Assembly (NCBI GenBank): GCA_036446835.1
Contig: JAZFTT010000021.1
Span: forward strand, 1-14,529
Direction of reading: 5' to 3'
Source of the DNA: SZUA-217 sp036446835
GTDB lineage: Bacteria > Actinomycetota > Acidimicrobiia > Spongiisociales > ZC4RG35
Length of the DNA: 14,529 nucleotides
Part shown: positions 11,615 through 14,529 of the stretch, piece by piece
How the letters are laid out: every line of letters begins with the position of its first letter
Numbering within the stretch: position 1 is the first letter of the stretch
Translations under genes and position numbers: made by a program
Notes under the pieces: generated by a model
Databases searched by the model: none
Told to the model about the DNA's origin: nothing
Seen by the model: only the letters and a program-made list of their open reading frames with translations

Positions 11615-14368
11615 TCATTCGTAGAAGAGCTGCTCGAAACTGCGTCTCGCACGTCGGGTGTATCGACGATATTGCTCCCGGAGCTCACTTGTCCTGTCGA
11701 ACCCGAGGGAAGCGGCGAGACGGGCTGTTGACTCCGGATCGGTGGGCAGCGAATTCGAGTCACGCCCCTGCTGAAGATGGAGCCTCAATCTGACGCGGGT
11801 GCAGAAGAGGTATGAATCGTGCAGCGAGTTGTAGTCGGCAGCCGAGAGGATTTCGGCCTCGCGGAGTCCGTGGAGAGCCGGGAATGTTCCGGTGACCCTC
11901 AGCTCGGGAAGGGAACCGCCGTGTTTGAGTTGGAGAAGCTGGGTCAGGAACTCGACGTCCGACAGACCTCCCGGTCCAAGCTTCAAATGGAAATCGGCGT
12001 CCTCTCCCGGTGGTATTCGCTCGGCCTCGACCCTCGCCTTGATGGAGCGAATCTCGCGAAACATCTCACGGTGGGGTGGACCCCCCCAGAGCACCGGTTC
12101 GGTGATCTGGGTGAATGAGGCGAGGACATCCGGGTCACCAGCGACGGCTCGCGCCCGGACCAAAGCGAGAATCTCCCAGGGCTCGGACCATTCCTCGTAG
12201 TAGCGGGTGAAGCCGGCGAGTGACCGAGCCATCGGACCTTTGCGGCCTTCAGGCCTGAGGCCGGCGTCAAGCTCGTAGGCCTCTCCATGTCGGCTCGGCT
12301 CGGAGAGCACCTTGCTCAGCCCGGTTGCCAGATGGAGAGCGCGATCCCGATTGTGCTCGTCGTCGAACACATACATCAGGTCGATATCCGAGCCGTATGA
12401 CAGTTCGTGACCGCCCCACTTTCCCATGGCGATTACTCCGAAATCGCTTGGTTCCTCCTCCACCAGGATGTGGAGGGCTCCTGTGATAGCGGCGTCCGCG
12501 CTATCCGACAACGCACCGAGTGTTGTCTCCATGGGCGCCTCTCCGAGGACATCACGTGCCGCGATTCGAAGCTTTCGACGACGGACGAAACGGCGAATTG
12601 TTCCGATCTTTGCATCAATATCCGGTCTCGAGTCGAGAAGCCCCAGAAGTCTCTCCGTGCCGGCCTGGCGATCCCGTACGTACGAAAGCTGGCTGTCGTC
12701 GGCGAGACGAGGAATGAACTCGGGGATTCGATCTATTAGATGGCCGAGCAGCTTGCCGGTGCCGAGGAGGATGCAGAGTCGTTCTCCGGCGACGGGATTG
12801 TTCTGCAACATTGCCACCAGGGCGCCGTGATCTGGGCTGTTTGCGAGGAGAAGCCTGAGTTGGCCAAGTCCGAGATCAGGGTCGGGAGACTGGGACAGCC
12901 AATCGAGCATGAGCGGGAGGGCCTGATGCATGACTCTTGATCTCCGGGTCAGTCCGGCGGTGAGCTCCTCGAATGCCGCGGCCGCAGCGATGACGTCGCT
13001 AAAACCAAGGGCCTGGAGCCTGCGGGCTGCCCCGGCCTGGTCGAGACGAGCGGCCGGAAGACCCACCAGCGAATCGAGTATTGGTCGGAAGTAGAGGCGC
13101 TCGTGGAGATCCCTCACCTCCCGTTTCACATTGTCGAGCCGCTCAACCAGGGCTTCCGCCGGGTTTGTCGTGAATCCAAGGCTTCGTCCAATTCGTTCTC
13201 GTGGCTCGAGGGAAGCCGGGAATTGATGGGTCTGACGAAGGTCCCAGAGCTGGACTCTGTGCTCGACGTTACGGAGGAAGATGTAGGCGTCGGTCAACCT
13301 CTCGGCATCGTGGGTCTCGATGTAGTCGTGGGTGTTGAGAGCGTCGATAGCATCGAGCGTCGAGAGCACTCGAAGGTCGGGGTCAAACCTCCCGTGAACC
13401 AACTGAAGAAGCTGCACGGTGAACTCGATATCTCGGATCCCGCCTCGTGACCGCTTGAGATCGGTGCTGGAGGCGCCATCTTCGGCCTGAGCCTTGAGAA
13501 GCCGGATGCTGCGGAGAGCATCGACGTCGAGGCCCTGCTCCCAGATGATTTGATCGGCTAGTTCCCTGAACCGACGACCAACATCGGTGTCACCAGCCGC
13601 CGGCCGGGCCTTGAGGAGCGCCTGCAACTCCCACGCTTCGCCCCACCGGGCGTAGTACGACCTGTAGCCCTCGAGGCTTCGCGTCAGAGGCCCCGTTGAG
13701 CCCTCGGGGCGCAGGTCTACGTCTATCTGAAGCGCCGGTCCATCGAATGTTGGTGATGACAGACTCGACACGAGACGACTGGCGATGGCCAGCGCTGCGC
13801 TTCGACTCTCTGAATCCTGGCTGCCGACCGGCTCGTGCACGAAGACGAGGTCGACGTCTGAGTAGTAGTTGAGCTCTCTTGCACCCCACTTGCCCATGGC
13901 GATGACAGCGAACCCCAACTCGTTGGCAATCGGATGTCGCTCGCTGACGTGGTCTGTTGCGGCCTCGAGCGCTCCGCCGATGATCTCGTCGATCGCGGCC
14001 GAGAATCTTCCGGTGGCCTCCCTGACGCCTGTGCGCCCTGCGAGATCATCTCCCGCGATGTTTACGAGAGCAGCTTGAACTCGGAGACTCACCGAGTCGT
14101 TCTTGGCTGCTCCGTTCAGCAGGTGAGGGTTGGCAGCCAATGTCTTGGAGAGGGCGCGGCTGACCCCGGCGATCGCCGCCACTGTCTGGAGTCGGTCGTC
14201 GTCTGAGACGATTGATGGATCGGCCTCGAGGACAGGGGCAAGACGAACCAACGAGCCGTCAGGATCCGCGCCGGCCCTGACGGCGGTCTGTATTCGGGCT
14301 GTCGTGGCGTCGTCGAAGCCAAGTTCAATGAACGCAGCGTCACCGGGACCCTCAACTCGGTCTCTCAC
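11615..14368 (-). CDS. glnE: Bifunctional glutamine synthetase adenylyltransferase / deadenylase
   Basis: GlnE adds AMP to, or removes it from, the conserved tyrosine of glutamine synthetase, turning the enzyme down or up with nitrogen supply. The product is 917 residues, slightly short for the family. Two nucleotidyltransferase domains are intact: the N-terminal deadenylase copy with AMGKWGARELNYYSDVDLVFV (catalytic D171, D173) and the C-terminal adenylylating copy with AMGKWGGHELSYGSDIDLMYVFDDE (D661, D663). Each is followed by a helical domain with RGGIRDIEFTVQLLQL or PGGLSDVEFLTQLLQL. The start is GTG 14368, 6 nt after a -10 box and with no Shine-Dalgarno. No glnA or PII gene is in the window. 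It is divergent from nadE, with the two starts 40 bp apart, and converges with aroF, with no clear terminator in the 9-bp gap. Confidence 0.96.
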   Translation of the reverse strand: MRDRVEGPGDAAFIELGFDDATTARIQTAVRAGADPDGSLVRLAPVLEADPSIVSDDDRLQTVAAIAGVSRALSKTLAANPHLLNGAAKNDSVSLRVQAALVNIAGDDLAGRTGVREATGRFSAAIDEIIGGALEAATDHVSERHPIANELGFAVIAMGKWGARELNYYSDVDLVFVHEPVGSQDSESRSAALAIASRLVSSLSSPTFDGPALQIDVDLRPEGSTGPLTRSLEGYRSYYARWGEAWELQALLKARPAAGDTDVGRRFRELADQIIWEQGLDVDALRSIRLLKAQAEDGASSTDLKRSRGGIRDIEFTVQLLQLVHGRFDPDLRVLSTLDAIDALNTHDYIETHDAERLTDAYIFLRNVEHRVQLWDLRQTHQFPASLEPRERIGRSLGFTTNPAEALVERLDNVKREVRDLHERLYFRPILDSLVGLPAARLDQAGAARRLQALGFSDVIAAAAAFEELTAGLTRRSRVMHQALPLMLDWLSQSPDPDLGLGQLRLLLANSPDHGALVAMLQNNPVAGERLCILLGTGKLLGHLIDRIPEFIPRLADDSQLSYVRDRQAGTERLLGLLDSRPDIDAKIGTIRRFVRRRKLRIAARDVLGEAPMETTLGALSDSADAAITGALHILVEEEPSDFGVIAMGKWGGHELSYGSDIDLMYVFDDEHNRDRALHLATGLSKVLSEPSRHGEAYELDAGLRPEGRKGPMARSLAGFTRYYEEWSEPWEILALVRARAVAGDPDVLASFTQITEPVLWGGPPHREMFREIRSIKARVEAERIPPGEDADFHLKLGPGGLSDVEFLTQLLQLKHGGSLPELRVTGTFPALHGLREAEILSAADYNSLHDSYLFCTRVRLRLHLQQGRDSNSLPTDPESTARLAASLGFDRTSELREQYRRYTRRARRSFEQLFYE

Positions 14369-14374
14369 CAGGCC

Positions 14375-14380
14375 AGGCTA
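14375..14380 (-). promoter_or_regulatory. -10 box of glnE (leaderless)
   Basis: The minus strand reads TAGCCT, then 6 nt, then the GTG at 14368. It fits TANNNT with no Shine-Dalgarno. Its -35 region would lie across the nadE -10 box. Confidence 0.45.
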
Positions 14381-14396
14381 AGTGTTCTCCAACGCG

Positions 14397-14402
14397 TATC
14401 GT
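14397..14402 (+). promoter_or_regulatory. -10 box of nadE (leaderless)
   Basis: TATCGT ends 6 nt before the ATG at 14409, with no Shine-Dalgarno. Only 16 bp separate it from the divergent glnE -10 box, so the two promoters overlap and are unlikely to be occupied together. Confidence 0.5.
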
Positions 14403-14408
14403 GTTGGC

Positions 14409-14529
14409 ATGACAATTCGGGTCGCAGGCGCCCAAATGAATCTGACGGTGGGCGACATCTCGGGCAACGAGGCTGCGATTGCCAACGCAATGACCCTGGC
14501 GGCGGAGGCGGACGCAGAGGTGCTTCTCG
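14409..14529 (+). CDS. nadE: Glutamine-dependent NAD+ synthetase, N-terminal fragment (runs off window)
   Basis: Forty residues are present and the frame continues past the edge. IRVAGAQMNLTVGDISGNEAAIANAMTLAAEADAEVLL matches the first strand and helix of the nitrilase-type glutaminase domain at the N-terminus of two-domain NadE, where (A/G)Q.N.TVGD..GN is characteristic. The enzyme amidates nicotinic acid adenine dinucleotide to NAD+ with glutamine as nitrogen donor, which fits its place beside glnE. Another nitrilase-family amidase cannot be fully excluded from 40 residues, but the TVGDISGN signature favours NadE. Confidence 0.85.
   Translation, partial: MTIRVAGAQMNLTVGDISGNEAAIANAMTLAAEADAEVLL

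Noticed and set aside
1..14529. tRNA, rRNA, CRISPR, insertion sequence, phage or defence genes
   Set aside because: No cloverleaf, repeat array, transposase, integrase or defence motif was recognised on either strand; all large frames fit housekeeping or regulatory genes.

Overview
This window looks like chromosomal core-genome DNA from a high-GC actinobacterium. The evidence is the gene families: glnE with two nucleotidyltransferase domains, a clpS–DUF2017 pair, an XRE regulator followed by a lysine-tailed HbhA/phasin-like protein, an EtfD-type membrane Fe-S reductase and a bacterial eRF1-like protein. The -10 boxes also follow the actinobacterial TANNNT form. The combination is compatible with an uncultured lineage such as Acidimicrobiia, but I cannot fix the taxon from the sequence alone. 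I see no tRNA, rRNA, CRISPR array, insertion sequence or phage gene. Genes are packed tightly, and the largest non-coding gap is about 180 bp.

Layout, left to right. (1) The 3' part of proC is followed by a proline dehydrogenase gene whose reading frame runs back into the proC stop codon, so P5C reduction and proline oxidation sit side by side. (2) On the minus strand are an ArsR-type regulator with its HTH at the C-terminus and a 68-residue basic protein that overlaps its end and has a very strong Shine-Dalgarno. (3) Divergent from these is a six-helix membrane protein fused to a two-cluster ferredoxin domain and two CCG domains (EtfD/HdrDE type). It is followed by a TTG-started lipoprotein containing an exact-spacing internal duplication, then clpS and DUF2017 (AosR family). 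(4) Next are a bacterial eRF1-like (baeRF) protein with a zinc ribbon, a MocA/CoxI-like nucleotidyltransferase and a DUF4332 helix-hairpin-helix protein. (5) Convergent with these, on the minus strand, is an XRE regulator–HbhA-like operon; its promoter lies inside a 28-bp palindrome. (6) A VIT1/CCC1-type metal transporter is divergent from the type I-beta DAHP synthase. (7) glnE lies on the minus strand, divergent from nadE, which runs off the right edge.

The strongest signal beyond ordinary annotation is regulatory. At least six genes on both strands start 6–8 nt downstream of a TANNNT -10 box and have no Shine-Dalgarno, which points to leaderless mRNAs. Genes inside operons, by contrast, use Shine-Dalgarno sequences or stop/start overlaps. 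Other points worth a second look are the XRE palindrome, the duplicated lipoprotein, the altered GGQ-like loop in the eRF1-like protein, the cysteine-free AosR homologue and the likely non-ATG start of proline dehydrogenase. I found no convincing undescribed multi-gene system. The closest to under-described biology are the baeRF protein, the duplicated lipoprotein and the small basic ORF next to the ArsR regulator.
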